Below, one piece after another: positions 9,075 through 18,125 of a stretch of DNA of 64,000 bases. Origin of the DNA: Parendozoicomonas sp. Alg238-R29. GTDB taxonomy: Bacteria; Pseudomonadota; Gammaproteobacteria; Pseudomonadales; Endozoicomonadaceae. Within the stretch, counting starts at the first letter, position 1. Each line of letters opens with the position of its first letter. A model generated the notes under the pieces. That model was not told where the DNA came from and did not search any database. It saw nothing but the letters and a program-made list of their open reading frames with translations. Made by a program: the position numbers and the translations under genes. The DNA lies in contig NZ_CAMZOG010000010.1 in assembly GCF_947331445.1 (NCBI RefSeq), forward strand, positions 16,623-80,622, read 5' to 3'.

Positions 9075-10178
9075 ATGAATATTGTAATTATTATTACACG
9101 TATGGATGAAATTGGAGGGGCGCAAACGCATGTTAGAGATGTTGCTATAGAACTAGTTAAGGATGGTAATAAGGTTACTCTATTATGTGGATATACCGGT
9201 GATTTAAGTAAGCAATTAGAAAGTAAAGGGGTTGTTGTACTGAGAATCGAATCACTTGTGAGAGAAATCTCACTGTATAGTGATCTTAAAGCATATCTGG
9301 ATATAAAAGAAAGCATTAAAAATATATCCCCTGATTTGATAGCACTTCATTCATCAAAAGCTGGTCTTTTAGGTAGGCTAGCAGCTTCATCACAAAAAAT
9401 ACCTTCAGTATTTACAGCTCATGGTTGGTCATTTGCTGATGGGGTTCCGAAGGTTAAAAAGTTTATATACAAAAATATTGAAAAAATTGCAGCGTCATAT
9501 GGAGATAGAATAATTAATGTGTCTGAATGCGATAGGCGTTTAGCATTAAAATACAAAGTTGGGCGTGAAAGTTCACATGTAACAATTCATAACGGCATTA
9601 AAGATCTCGCTGTCCAGTCAAAGCGAAGAAAGAAGAAATGTGATGTAATTATGCTAGTTATGGTGGCTAGGTTTTGTGATCAAAAAGATCATGATACTCT
9701 GTTGAGGGCCTTATCTGAAATAAAAAACCTTTCATGGAATCTTATGCTTGTTGGTGGGGGTGAACGAGAGAGTGAGGTTAGAGCGTTATCTGATAGTTTG
9801 GGGTTGAGTTCTCGTGTTGAATTTATGGGGGTGTGTGAAAATGTTAGTGATATCTTAAGTAGATCTGATGTATTTGTTTTAACGTCACACTGGGAAGGTT
9901 TACCTATTTCAATAGTTGAAGCGATGCGAGTTGGTTTGCCAGTCGTAGCAAGTGATGTTGGTGGAGTTGAGGAACAACTAAAAGAAAAATTGAGTTGGGG
10001 GTTGGTGAAGAGAGGTGACGTTGGTGATCTGAAGAGTAAATTAGAACTGCTTATAGAAGATGATGAATTGCGTTGTCAGTTGGGTGAAGAAAGTCGTGAG
10101 GTTTTTTTTGATGGTTTTAGATTTGAAAAAATGTATAGAGATATATGTGGAGTATATAGAGAGCTAGTTTCTAATTGA
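9075..10178 (+). CDS. Glycosyltransferase, GT4 family
   Basis: The first gene of the surface polysaccharide operon, 367 residues. It probably transfers a sugar from a nucleotide donor to the growing lipid-linked repeat unit at the cytoplasmic face of the inner membrane. The GT-B fold is shown by the N-terminal acceptor domain with the glycine loop DEIGGAQTH (11-19), the inter-domain segment LVMVARFCDQKDHDTLLRAL, and the donor-site motif EGLPISIVEAM (~275-285), the EX7E signature of GT4 retaining transferases. The gene is AT-rich compared with its chromosomal neighbours upstream, as is typical of horizontally exchanged O-antigen genes. The stop overlaps the start of the flippase gene. Donor and acceptor cannot be read from the sequence. 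Confidence 0.88.
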   Translation: MNIVIIITRMDEIGGAQTHVRDVAIELVKDGNKVTLLCGYTGDLSKQLESKGVVVLRIESLVREISLYSDLKAYLDIKESIKNISPDLIALHSSKAGLLGRLAASSQKIPSVFTAHGWSFADGVPKVKKFIYKNIEKIAASYGDRIINVSECDRRLALKYKVGRESSHVTIHNGIKDLAVQSKRRKKKCDVIMLVMVARFCDQKDHDTLLRALSEIKNLSWNLMLVGGGERESEVRALSDSLGLSSRVEFMGVCENVSDILSRSDVFVLTSHWEGLPISIVEAMRVGLPVVASDVGGVEEQLKEKLSWGLVKRGDVGDLKSKLELLIEDDELRCQLGEESREVFFDGFRFEKMYRDICGVYRELVSN

Positions 10179-11431
10179 GTTATATGAAGGGTGTTCTTCA
10201 AAGAAAATTAAGTGCAATAATGCTTTTTTACCCTCCTCTAGAACAGTTGTTGATTCCGTTATCGTACTTTGTTTTAACGCCAGTTTTGATTTCATACGGT
10301 GAGAGTGTGTATGGCGTGTGGGCAATACTGATAACTTTTTCTTTGTTTTCTCAGGTTGTACACTTTGGTATGAGTGCATTAATACCGAGAAAAGTTTCAC
10401 AGGAATTGGCCAGTGGGAACGAGTTAGAGCTAGAAGAATATCTGGGTGATATTCTTTCTGTCATTTTGTATGTGTCTGGAGGTTTTTTGTGTCTTCTGGC
10501 TTTAGGTTGGTTTTTGCTGGATGTTGAAGGGCGGTATTATACTTTAATTGTTTGTTTCTTCTCTATCGTCTTGTTTCAAGAAATAGATATGATTCAGGGT
10601 AATGTATTAAAAGGGATGGAGAGGTTTGGATGCAGCTTCTGGTTCGAGTTCGTATCCAGATCAATGTGGGTTCTCGTTGTGATTCTGGGGTATAAGCTTA
10701 CTCTGAATATAATGTTTTCAACGGTGGCTGCTTATGCTGTAAGGGCCTTAATTAAAGCAGTATTAATGTGTGTGATATTGGGGTTGACTCATCGTGTTTC
10801 TTTTAAAGGTTTCAAAAGGAAACTTTCTCTAATAGGAGAGTCCCGATGGATGTGGTTGCAGTTAGTGGGTGGAATAGTAGTAGCAACTGGGGACAGGTTT
10901 TTTGTGACAAGCTATTTTGGGACTGAAATTCTAAAAGATTATTTGCCATTAGTGCAATTATCCCAACTACCCTTCAACTTGTCAGCTTCCTTTGCCCAAC
11001 CCCTTCTTTCTAAAGTAGCAAGAGCGAAAGTTACAGGTACAATAATAAGTGGCCGGCTGCTAAGGGCTATATTAAGTTATTCATGTATATGTAGTATTCC
11101 TAGTTTGTTCCTTATTTTTTCAGGGAGTACAGTACTCTCAGTTTGGTTAGGCTCTGATTATGCTGTAAATAATACAGGTAACTTTCATGTGTTAATGCTG
11201 TCTTCCCTAGGGCTTTCTGTTTTGGCTCCTTTGCATTTTTCTTTAATAGGGTTTCAGGAGGATAGATTCGTTTCATTGGTTAATGTTAGTGCTGGTTTTT
11301 CATATCTAATAGCTATACTCGCGGCTGTACCCTTTGGCTTGGTTGCAGTTTGTTTGGCAAAAATCACTTATCCAATTTTTCAGCTTGTTTATTTGTTGAA
11401 GTTTTTTCATTTTTTTAGAGACAATAAATGA
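10175..11431 (+). CDS. wzx: Wzx-type polysaccharide flippase
   Basis: A 418-residue polytopic membrane protein, very hydrophobic along its whole length, with about a dozen predicted membrane segments separated by short loops (for example LIPLSYFVLTPVLISYG near the N-terminus). Its size, hydrophobicity profile and position between glycosyltransferase and polymerase genes fit the MATE/Wzx-like polysaccharide export family (PF01943/PF13440), which flips undecaprenyl-linked repeat units across the inner membrane. The frame allows a TTG at 10175 that overlaps the upstream stop; an ATG at 10184 with GAG before it is equally likely. It overlaps the next gene by four bases (ATGA), indicating translational coupling. 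Confidence 0.82.
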   Translation: MSYMKGVLQRKLSAIMLFYPPLEQLLIPLSYFVLTPVLISYGESVYGVWAILITFSLFSQVVHFGMSALIPRKVSQELASGNELELEEYLGDILSVILYVSGGFLCLLALGWFLLDVEGRYYTLIVCFFSIVLFQEIDMIQGNVLKGMERFGCSFWFEFVSRSMWVLVVILGYKLTLNIMFSTVAAYAVRALIKAVLMCVILGLTHRVSFKGFKRKLSLIGESRWMWLQLVGGIVVATGDRFFVTSYFGTEILKDYLPLVQLSQLPFNLSASFAQPLLSKVARAKVTGTIISGRLLRAILSYSCICSIPSLFLIFSGSTVLSVWLGSDYAVNNTGNFHVLMLSSLGLSVLAPLHFSLIGFQEDRFVSLVNVSAGFSYLIAILAAVPFGLVAVCLAKITYPIFQLVYLLKFFHFFRDNK

Positions 11432-12453
11432 ATATGATTTTTTTTTCGGCGGGGTATTTTTATGAATTGATTTTGATTTCTTCTCTTGCTTTAAAAATTG
11501 TTGTAGATAATAGCAGGCTGAAGCTAACGTCGCTATTGATGATTTTTTTTGGTTTCATTTTCGTACTCGTGACGTACTTGTTTTTTGGTAAGGTTTTAGG
11601 GTTTAAAATTCTGTCTCTTTTTGCTGTTGTTTTGCTATCAATACATTCCATTGATTTTTTTGTGAAATTATCTTTGGCTCTAATTGTGTGTATGGTAGCT
11701 GTATATATAGCACAGCATGGTTATAGTAATAAGCTCTCGTTTATCCCATTTTTTACAATTTATTTATGTCTTCTTCATTGTGGGGCTGATAGGAATAATC
11801 ATAAGAAGTTGATGGCTTTTGGGATTGTGTTATTCATTGTTGACATCGTACAGGTGTTCCATTTTCAGTATCGGAGTGAGTTTTTAAAGTTGTTTACAGT
11901 CTCTGTCTTTTTTATGGTTTCAGAGCGAATGAGATATAAACTATATCTGGGATTAATATCTTTACCGTTTATATATATAGCATGCTTAATGTTTTTTTTG
12001 TATGCTCAAAATAGTGGTATGGTAGATTTTCCAAGCGTCAGCAATCTAGAGCGGAGTTTGATGGTTAAATGGATGTTTGAAAATATTGCAGAATATGTTT
12101 TTCATGGGGGAGGAGTTGAGATATTTCAAGAGAGTGTCAGCTATTCAAAGATGGCATTGAATATCGGTTATTCAGTTCCTAATGATCCTCATAATTTGTT
12201 TGTTTTGATGTTTATTGAATATGGTTTGATCGGGTTGTTGATGTCTGTTTTGTTTTATCTTTTTATTTTTCTAAAAAAAGAAATAAGGCACGCTTTTTCA
12301 GGAAATGATCTAGTTTGTTTTTCGATCATCTCTGTTGTGTATCTGGTATCAATGAATCCGTTTGACTATAAGACAAGATTGGTTGTGTCTGTTTTAATGG
12401 GGTTGGTTTTTAATGTCATTCTACGAAGAAGAGGTGTACCTTGCTATCAATAA
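11428..12453 (+). CDS. wzy: Wzy-type O-antigen polymerase
   Basis: A 341-residue polytopic membrane protein rich in Phe, Leu, Ile and Val, with ~9-10 hydrophobic segments and one larger loop (~205-255) that contains YSVPNDPHNLFVLMFIEYG. A loop with a PHN-type motif followed by a hydrophobic helix is typical of the Wzy/O-antigen ligase superfamily. Wzy joins lipid-linked repeat units in the periplasm. Sequence conservation in Wzy is very low, so the call rests on topology, the PHN motif and position next to wzx. A run of nine T at 11438-11446 spans codons 4-7, a possible slippage site. It overlaps wzx by four bases and the next gene by 13. Confidence 0.8.
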   Translation: MNMIFFSAGYFYELILISSLALKIVVDNSRLKLTSLLMIFFGFIFVLVTYLFFGKVLGFKILSLFAVVLLSIHSIDFFVKLSLALIVCMVAVYIAQHGYSNKLSFIPFFTIYLCLLHCGADRNNHKKLMAFGIVLFIVDIVQVFHFQYRSEFLKLFTVSVFFMVSERMRYKLYLGLISLPFIYIACLMFFLYAQNSGMVDFPSVSNLERSLMVKWMFENIAEYVFHGGGVEIFQESVSYSKMALNIGYSVPNDPHNLFVLMFIEYGLIGLLMSVLFYLFIFLKKEIRHAFSGNDLVCFSIISVVYLVSMNPFDYKTRLVVSVLMGLVFNVILRRRGVPCYQ

Positions 12454-13253
12454 TAGTTGCTACATATAATGCTGAAAAAACCATCTATAAATGTATTGAT
12501 AGCATCCAAAAACAAAAAATAGATGATTTAGAAATTATAGTTATAGATGGTGCATCCACAGATGGAACAGTTGATATTATTGAAGGGTTTCGTGATTCGA
12601 AAATAAAAATCATCTCTGAATCTGATCGTGGTATATATGATGCTTGGAATAAGGGGTTGAAGTGCGCATCCGGCAACTGGATTTGTTTTATAGGTGCTGA
12701 TGATTTTTATTATGAAGGCGCTTTAGCTTCGCTGATGGAGTATGCAGATAATAACGCTCCTTTCATATATGGAACCGTAGCGTGCGAAGGTGCTGACGGG
12801 AACGTATCAGGGCGCCTAGGTGGGCCTTGGGTGTCTCCATGGGATAGTAGGCATCAATATATTGAGTCTGATTTGTGTTTTCCTGTAATGGGTTCAGTTT
12901 ATTCAAAAAGTTTTTTTGGAAATAGAAGTTTTGATATTAACCTTGAAATAGTTGCTGATGCTGATTTGATTCTGAAATCGTTGAAGCAATGGAAAGGAAT
13001 TGATCCTGTGTTTTCTCCCTCTATAAGTCCTGTTTTGGAAATGGGTTATGGTGGTGTATCAACAAGCCCAAACACATATTTAGTTTCATTGAAAGAATCA
13101 TTTCTTGTGCGTAGAAGGAATGGTCTTTCAAATATCAATTACTCTCTTTTAAAGAGAGCGATTAAGATGTATTGCTATCAATGTCTTAAGGTCATAGCTG
13201 GTAAAAAGTTTTCCAATATGATTTTGAAGTCATATTATCGAGTCATGAAATGA
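12441..13253 (+). CDS. Glycosyltransferase, GT2 family
   Basis: A 270-residue GT-A fold transferase. It opens with LSIIVATYNAEKTIYKCID, the classic GT2 beginning, followed by DLEIIVIDGASTDGTVDII with the nucleotide-binding Asp, and the DxD-like ADD of CFIGADDFYY (~87-96). The WcaE/colanic-acid type GT2 enzymes share the IDGASTDGT variant seen here in place of the common NDGSTD. The start is a TTG that overlaps the polymerase gene by 13 bases and has AGAGG upstream, consistent with translational coupling. The acceptor and sugar are unknown. The stop overlaps the next start by four bases. Confidence 0.87.
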   Translation: MLSIIVATYNAEKTIYKCIDSIQKQKIDDLEIIVIDGASTDGTVDIIEGFRDSKIKIISESDRGIYDAWNKGLKCASGNWICFIGADDFYYEGALASLMEYADNNAPFIYGTVACEGADGNVSGRLGGPWVSPWDSRHQYIESDLCFPVMGSVYSKSFFGNRSFDINLEIVADADLILKSLKQWKGIDPVFSPSISPVLEMGYGGVSTSPNTYLVSLKESFLVRRRNGLSNINYSLLKRAIKMYCYQCLKVIAGKKFSNMILKSYYRVMK

Positions 13254-14332
13254 AAATTTTACTAATAATAACAGGCCTTACGGTGGGGGGCGCAGAGAGG
13301 CAGGTGTGCGATCTTGCGGAGCAATTTATAAAAAAGGGGCATTCTGTAAAGATTATTGTTTTAACTGGTCCTGTTATTTTCAAACCATTTTCAGATATAG
13401 AGATAATACCCCTTGATATTATGAAATCTTCATTTCTAAGTTTCTTGAGTGGTTTGCGTATTAGTAGACGTGTTTTACTTGAATATGATCCGGATGTTGT
13501 GCACGGGCATATGATACACGCCAACATTTTCTCGAGAATTCTTAGATTGATAGCACCAGTAAAAAAACTCATTTGTACCGCACATAGTACAAATGAAGGG
13601 GGGGGGGGGCGAATGCTTGCCTATCGTTTGACTGACACTTTATGCGACATGTCAACTAATGTTAGCGATGAAGCAGTCAAAGCTTATATAAATAAAAAGG
13701 CTGCTCCAGACGATAAAATAATTACCGTTAATAATGGGCTAGATGTATCGAAATTCAAGTACTCAGTTAACTATAGAAATATAAAGAGAGATGTTTTAGG
13801 CGTTCGTGAAGATAATGTTTTGCTCATGACTGTTGGTCGTTTGACAGAGGCAAAGAATCATAAACTATTATTGCGGGTTTTTTCATTACTAAAAGAAGAA
13901 CATAAAAACATAACATTATGTATTATCGGTGATGGTGAACTAAAAGAATATTTAATCCGCTTTGCAAGAACATTGTCAGTAGCTGATAGTGTACATTTCA
14001 TTGGCAATGTTGATGATGTACAGAACTGGCTTAGCGCTGCAGACGTGTTTGTATTGTCATCATTATGGGAAGGATTTTCGTTAGTCTGTGCTGAAGCTAT
14101 GCTGTGTGAACGCTATGTTATAGCAACAGACTGCGGTGGTGTTGCCGGGATTTTAGGGGATAAAGGTTCAATCGTACCAGTGAATGACATTGATGCCCTT
14201 TATTCTGAATTGGATAAATTTATACATGATAGATGCAATTTTGATGGTGAAGAGATTAGGAAGTCTATAGCCAGTAGGTTTTCTATCGAATCAATAGCAG
14301 CTCAATGGATTGATATTTATACTTCAGTATAG
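13250..14332 (+). CDS. Glycosyltransferase, GT4 family, with internal 12-G tract
   Basis: A 360-residue GT-B enzyme with the acceptor-domain loop GLTVGGAERQ (9-18), DVVHGHMIHAN (~83-93), the hinge LMTVGRLTEAKNH and the EX7E donor motif EGFSLVCAEAM (~273-283). It probably adds one sugar of the repeat unit. The notable feature is a homopolymer of 12 G at 13598-13609 encoding Gly117-Gly120. Gain or loss of one G would shift the frame about a third of the way into the protein, which is the pattern of phase-variable glycosyltransferases. As assembled, the gene is in the ON frame. A 16-bp gap separates it from gmd. Confidence 0.88.
   Translation: MKILLIITGLTVGGAERQVCDLAEQFIKKGHSVKIIVLTGPVIFKPFSDIEIIPLDIMKSSFLSFLSGLRISRRVLLEYDPDVVHGHMIHANIFSRILRLIAPVKKLICTAHSTNEGGGGRMLAYRLTDTLCDMSTNVSDEAVKAYINKKAAPDDKIITVNNGLDVSKFKYSVNYRNIKRDVLGVREDNVLLMTVGRLTEAKNHKLLLRVFSLLKEEHKNITLCIIGDGELKEYLIRFARTLSVADSVHFIGNVDDVQNWLSAADVFVLSSLWEGFSLVCAEAMLCERYVIATDCGGVAGILGDKGSIVPVNDIDALYSELDKFIHDRCNFDGEEIRKSIASRFSIESIAAQWIDIYTSV
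13598..13609 (+). repeat. Poly-G tract (12 G), candidate phase-variation site
   Basis: Twelve consecutive G within the coding sequence of the GT4 gene, by far the longest G run in the window. Such tracts change length by slipped-strand mispairing during replication. The tract is in frame in this sequence. Confidence 0.85.
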
Positions 14333-14348
14333 TGATAGGTATATATAA

Positions 14349-15467
14349 GTGAAAAAAGCATTAATTACAGGTGTAACTGGCCAAGATGGCTCTTATTTAG
14401 CCGAGTTCTTATTAGATAAGGGTTATGAAGTTCACGGGATTAAACGGAGATCATCATCTTTTAATACCACGCGAATTGATCATATCTTTGAAGATCCTCA
14501 TGTTGAAAATCAGCATTTCAAGCTACATTACGGGGACCTTTCTGATAGTTCAAATTTGACAAGAATACTTCATGAAGTTCAACCTGATGAAGTCTACAAT
14601 CTCGCTGCTCAGTCTCATGTAGCGGTCTCTTTTGAGTCCCCTGAGTATACAGCGGATGTTGATGCTCTAGGTAGCTTGCGTTTATTAGAGGCTATCCGAT
14701 TTTTGGGGCTGGAAAAGAAAACTCGTTTCTACCAAGCATCCACTTCTGAGCTGTATGGCCTTGTCCAGGAAACTCCTCAAAAAGAATCAACACCATTTTA
14801 CCCTAGATCACCCTATGCTGTGGCTAAAATGTATGCTTATTGGATTACTGTCAACTATCGAGAATCCTATGGTATGTACGCTTGTAATGGAATCTTGTTT
14901 AATCACGAATCCCCTCGCCGTGGAGAAACATTTGTAACCAGAAAGATCACAAGGGGCTTGGCGAGTATCTCACAGGGGCTTGAAGAGTGTCTCTACCTAG
15001 GTAATATGGATGCGCTTCGCGACTGGGGTCATGCTCGTGACTACGTTGAGATGCAGTGGTTGATGCTTCAGCAGGAACAGCCTGAAGATTTTGTTATTGC
15101 TACCGGAGTTCAATACTCTGTTCGACAATTCGTCGAGTTTACGGCAAAAGCGTTAGAATTTCGTATTCGGTGGGAAGGTTCCGGTGTCACTGAATGTGGT
15201 TATGTAGCCGCCATTGAGGGCACGAATGCTTCAGCCTTGAAAGTAGGGCAAAAAATAGTTGCTGTTGACCCACGTTACTTTAGACCTGCAGAAGTCGAGA
15301 CACTTCTTGGTGATCCGGCTAAAGCCAAAGTCAAACTTGGCTGGGAGCCCGTGACTTCCCTTGAAGAGATGGTGGAAGAGATGGTCGAGCACGACCTTGA
15401 CAGTGCTAAACGGCATGCAGTTCTTAGAGATAGCGGCTTTAGCACGCCTATTTCAATGGAGCATTAA
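14349..15467 (+). CDS. gmd: GDP-mannose 4,6-dehydratase
   Basis: Converts GDP-D-mannose to GDP-4-keto-6-deoxy-D-mannose with tightly bound NADP; the first committed step to GDP-fucose, GDP-colitose, GDP-perosamine and GDP-rhamnose. The 372 residues are a full-length extended short-chain dehydrogenase: [15 protein letters not shown] (nucleotide-binding glycine loop, 7-21), the arginine pair in [10 protein letters not shown] (31-40), STSELYG with catalytic Thr132 and Glu134, and the catalytic Tyr156-x3-Lys160 in [24 protein letters not shown] is the GDP-binding region. The start is GTG. From here the cluster continues with the ColC-like and ColD genes, making colitose the likely end product. 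Base composition is closer to the chromosome than that of the preceding AT-rich genes. Confidence 0.97.
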   Translation: MKKALITGVTGQDGSYLAEFLLDKGYEVHGIKRRSSSFNTTRIDHIFEDPHVENQHFKLHYGDLSDSSNLTRILHEVQPDEVYNLAAQSHVAVSFESPEYTADVDALGSLRLLEAIRFLGLEKKTRFYQASTSELYGLVQETPQKESTPFYPRSPYAVAKMYAYWITVNYRESYGMYACNGILFNHESPRRGETFVTRKITRGLASISQGLEECLYLGNMDALRDWGHARDYVEMQWLMLQQEQPEDFVIATGVQYSVRQFVEFTAKALEFRIRWEGSGVTECGYVAAIEGTNASALKVGQKIVAVDPRYFRPAEVETLLGDPAKAKVKLGWEPVTSLEEMVEEMVEHDLDSAKRHAVLRDSGFSTPISMEH

Positions 15468-15469
15468 CA

Positions 15470-16387
15470 TTGAAAATATTTCTCACCGGTGGGAATGGTA
15501 TGGTGGGTAGAAATATCATTGCCCTTGCTAAAGAGCAAGGCTTTGAGATTGATGCTCCTGACCGGTCGACACTTGATTTGCTTAATTACGAAGCTGTTCT
15601 GGATTACATCAAACAATCCAAGCCCGATGTAGTGATGCACTGTGCAGGCTTGGTAGGAGGTATTCAGGCTAATATTGCTGCGCCTTTTGATTTTGCCTTC
15701 GTGAATATGCAAATTGGTCTGAATATAGTGAGTGCGTCTAATGCTGCTGATATTGATAATCTCCTTAACTTTGGGAGTTCTTGTATGTACCCCAGAGCTG
15801 CAAAAAATCCACTTAAGGAAAGTAGCATTCTGACAGGTGAACTTGAACCCACTAATGAAGGGTACGCCATCGCTAAAGTTTCCACTGCTCGTTTAGCACA
15901 ATATGCGAACAGCCAGTTTGGACGTATCTATAAAACCCTTATCCCATGCAACCTTTATGGCTACTGGGATAAGTTCGACCCAGAAAAATCGCATATGATA
16001 CCTGCGGTTATTCGTAAGCTTCACGAAGCGACGTTAAACAATCAAACGAAGGTTGATATATGGGGTGACGGGCTTGCAAGGCGCGAGTTTATGTTCGCTG
16101 AAGACCTGGCAGATTTTTCTCTATTCTCAGCAGCAAATATGGGGCGCCTTCCGGATTTGCTGAATGTAGGCTTGGGTTCTGATTACTCGATCAACGATTA
16201 CTACAAAGCTATTGCAAATGTTGTTGGGTATAAAGGTGATTTCATTCACGACCTCTCAAAACCTGTTGGGATGAAGCAAAAGCTGGTAGACACATCTATA
16301 CAGAGTAATCTTGGCTGGCAACCCAAACATACACTTGAAGAAGGCCTATCAAAAACCTATCAATATTTTCTTAAAGAGGTTCTGTAA
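15470..16387 (+). CDS. colC: GDP-L-colitose synthase-like / GDP-fucose synthase family protein
   Basis: A 305-residue NADPH-dependent epimerase/reductase of the extended SDR family. Motifs: TGGNGMVGRN (6-15) for the cofactor, GGIQANIA, GSSCMYP (102-108) with the catalytic Ser, Tyr132-x3-Lys136 in GYAIAK, then CNLYGYWDKFDPEKSHMIP and WGDGLARREFM. The fold is shared by GDP-fucose synthase (Fcl/WcaG) and ColC, which epimerises C-5 and reduces C-4 of the 3-deoxy intermediate made by ColD to give GDP-L-colitose. The next gene encodes ColD and no second fcl-like gene is present, so ColC is the better reading; Fcl remains possible. It starts with TTG two bases after gmd and ends overlapping the colD ATG. 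Confidence 0.85.
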   Translation: MKIFLTGGNGMVGRNIIALAKEQGFEIDAPDRSTLDLLNYEAVLDYIKQSKPDVVMHCAGLVGGIQANIAAPFDFAFVNMQIGLNIVSASNAADIDNLLNFGSSCMYPRAAKNPLKESSILTGELEPTNEGYAIAKVSTARLAQYANSQFGRIYKTLIPCNLYGYWDKFDPEKSHMIPAVIRKLHEATLNNQTKVDIWGDGLARREFMFAEDLADFSLFSAANMGRLPDLLNVGLGSDYSINDYYKAIANVVGYKGDFIHDLSKPVGMKQKLVDTSIQSNLGWQPKHTLEEGLSKTYQYFLKEVL

Positions 16388-17553
16388 TGCTGCCACTAGC
16401 AACAACGACTTGGGATCAAAAGGAATACGATGCTCTGCAGACTGTTATAGACAGTGACATGTTCAGTATGGGACAAAAGGTCGCAGAGTTTGAGGGTGCC
16501 TTTGCTGAATTTATTGGAAGCCAACATTGCGTTATGGTGAACTCGGGTTCTTCAGCAAACCTTATAGCAATAGCTGCATTATTTTATACTAAGGATAATG
16601 CTTTAAAGCCAGGTGATGAGGTGATCGTGCCTGCCGTTTCCTGGTCCACAACCTACTACCCGTTATATCAATACGGTTTGAAAATTAAGTTTGTTGATGT
16701 GTGTCAGGAAACACTCAATATTGACCTTGATCAGTTGGAATTAGCTATTTCTGATAAAACCCGTGCAATTTTTTCTGTGAACCTTCTTGGTAATCCAGTT
16801 GATTATCAGCGTGTTCAATCACTGATCGAAGATAAAGATATTATCCTGGTTGAAGACAACTGTGAGTCCATGGGCGCTACCTTGCATGGAAAGCAGGCGG
16901 GCACTTATGGTGTTATGGGAACCTTTAGTTCATTTTTCAGCCATCACATCTCGACCATGGAAGGTGGAATGGTAGTGACAGATGATGAGGAGCTGTACCA
17001 TATTATGTTGTCCCTTCGTTCACATGGTTGGACTCGCCACTTACCAAAACAGAATCATGTCTCGGATAAAAGCGATAATGATTTTTATGAATCTTTTCGC
17101 TTTGTTTTGCCAGGCTACAACCTGAGACCTCTGGAAATGTCAGGCGCTCTTGGCTTAATGCAATTAGAGAAACTACCTTCTATTATTACAGGAAGACAAG
17201 AGAATGCTAAATCATTCACAAAGCTATTCTCAGATATTCCCGGTGTTACTATTCAGCATGAGACTGGTGAAAGTAGTTGGTTTGGGTTTGCTCTCATTTT
17301 TGAGGATGGTAAAGAGAAACGTGACGAAATCGTATCTCTTTTCGAAAAGCATAATATAGCCTGTAGGCCAATAGTTGCTGGAAATTTTGTGCGTAACCCT
17401 GTTGTTGAATATTTTGATTATTCTGTTCATGGTGAGTTAAAGAACAGTGACACCCTGAGTGACTCAGGGTTGTTTATCGGAAACCATCACTACGATATTA
17501 AAAAACAACTTGGTGAAGTGGCAAGTATTATTAAAATAGCACTATGTATCTGA
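16387..17553 (+). CDS. colD: GDP-4-keto-6-deoxy-D-mannose 3-dehydratase (ColD)
   Basis: A PLP-dependent enzyme of the DegT/DnrJ/EryC1 aminotransferase fold that removes the 3-hydroxyl of GDP-4-keto-6-deoxymannose, using glutamate as amino donor to PLP. The 388 residues match ColD closely from memory: PLATTTWDQKEYDALQ, VNSGSSANLIAIAALF, VPAVSWSTTYYPLYQYGL, VNLLGNPVDY, LVEDNCESMGAT, and the key segment GTFSSFFSHHISTMEGG. In ordinary family aminotransferases a Lys in this segment forms the internal aldimine; ColD has His instead (His188 in E. coli, His187 here), which blocks transamination and makes it a dehydratase. This His identifies the gene. LPGYNLRPLEMSGALG and GESSWFGF follow. It lies between colC-like and gmm. 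Confidence 0.95.
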   Translation: MLPLATTTWDQKEYDALQTVIDSDMFSMGQKVAEFEGAFAEFIGSQHCVMVNSGSSANLIAIAALFYTKDNALKPGDEVIVPAVSWSTTYYPLYQYGLKIKFVDVCQETLNIDLDQLELAISDKTRAIFSVNLLGNPVDYQRVQSLIEDKDIILVEDNCESMGATLHGKQAGTYGVMGTFSSFFSHHISTMEGGMVVTDDEELYHIMLSLRSHGWTRHLPKQNHVSDKSDNDFYESFRFVLPGYNLRPLEMSGALGLMQLEKLPSIITGRQENAKSFTKLFSDIPGVTIQHETGESSWFGFALIFEDGKEKRDEIVSLFEKHNIACRPIVAGNFVRNPVVEYFDYSVHGELKNSDTLSDSGLFIGNHHYDIKKQLGEVASIIKIALCI

Positions 17554-17608
17554 TGAATGCTCTGTATTGGCTAACAGCTTCATATAACTCTATTTTTACA
17601 AAATATTC

Positions 17609-18055
17609 ATGATTCATGCTGATGTTTTTAAATCTGTCGTTGCTAATGCTCCCCTCATATCTATCGATTTGGTAGTGAAAAATGAGCAGGGACAGATTTT
17701 ACTTGGTTTAAGGGATAACCGGCCTGCTCAAGGATTCTGGTTTGTTCCTGGCGGGCGAATTCGCAAAGATGAATCGATAAAAAAGGCTTTTTCTCGTCTT
17801 GCTTTCATAGAGCTTGGTATTAATCTATCGATTAAAGATGCTGAATTTATAGGCGTTTACGAGCATTTTTATTCGGATAATTTCTCTGGTACCGATTTCT
17901 CTACTCATTATATCGTCATGGGATACTGCATGAATCTGGATGTTGATTTAAACACATTACCTCACGGACAGCATAGGGAATATCGCTATGTTACTAAAAA
18001 TGAGTTGTTGAACTGCCTGAAAGTTCACAAGTACACAAAAAACTATTTTCTCTGA
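17609..18055 (+). CDS. gmm: GDP-mannose mannosyl hydrolase (Nudix)
   Basis: Hydrolyses GDP-mannose (and related GDP-hexoses) to GDP and the free sugar, by substitution at C-1 of the sugar rather than at phosphorus. The 148 residues follow the Gmm pattern: APLISIDLVVKNEQGQILLG, then NRPAQGFWFVPGGRI, and a divergent Nudix box GGRIRKDES...RLAFIELG that lacks one of the usual catalytic Glu residues, a known trait of Gmm. HFYSDNFSGTDFSTHYIV is a further Gmm hallmark. Gmm genes accompany gmd, manC and manB in fucose and colitose clusters, where they may tune the GDP-mannose pool. The start is an ATG 56 bp after colD. Confidence 0.93.
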   Translation: MIHADVFKSVVANAPLISIDLVVKNEQGQILLGLRDNRPAQGFWFVPGGRIRKDESIKKAFSRLAFIELGINLSIKDAEFIGVYEHFYSDNFSGTDFSTHYIVMGYCMNLDVDLNTLPHGQHREYRYVTKNELLNCLKVHKYTKNYFL

Positions 18056-18125
18056 TTTTGTGAAATTATTGATCGACATGGAAAGAAATAGTTACTGATT
18101 TCATACTATCAAGGCACACTTAACT

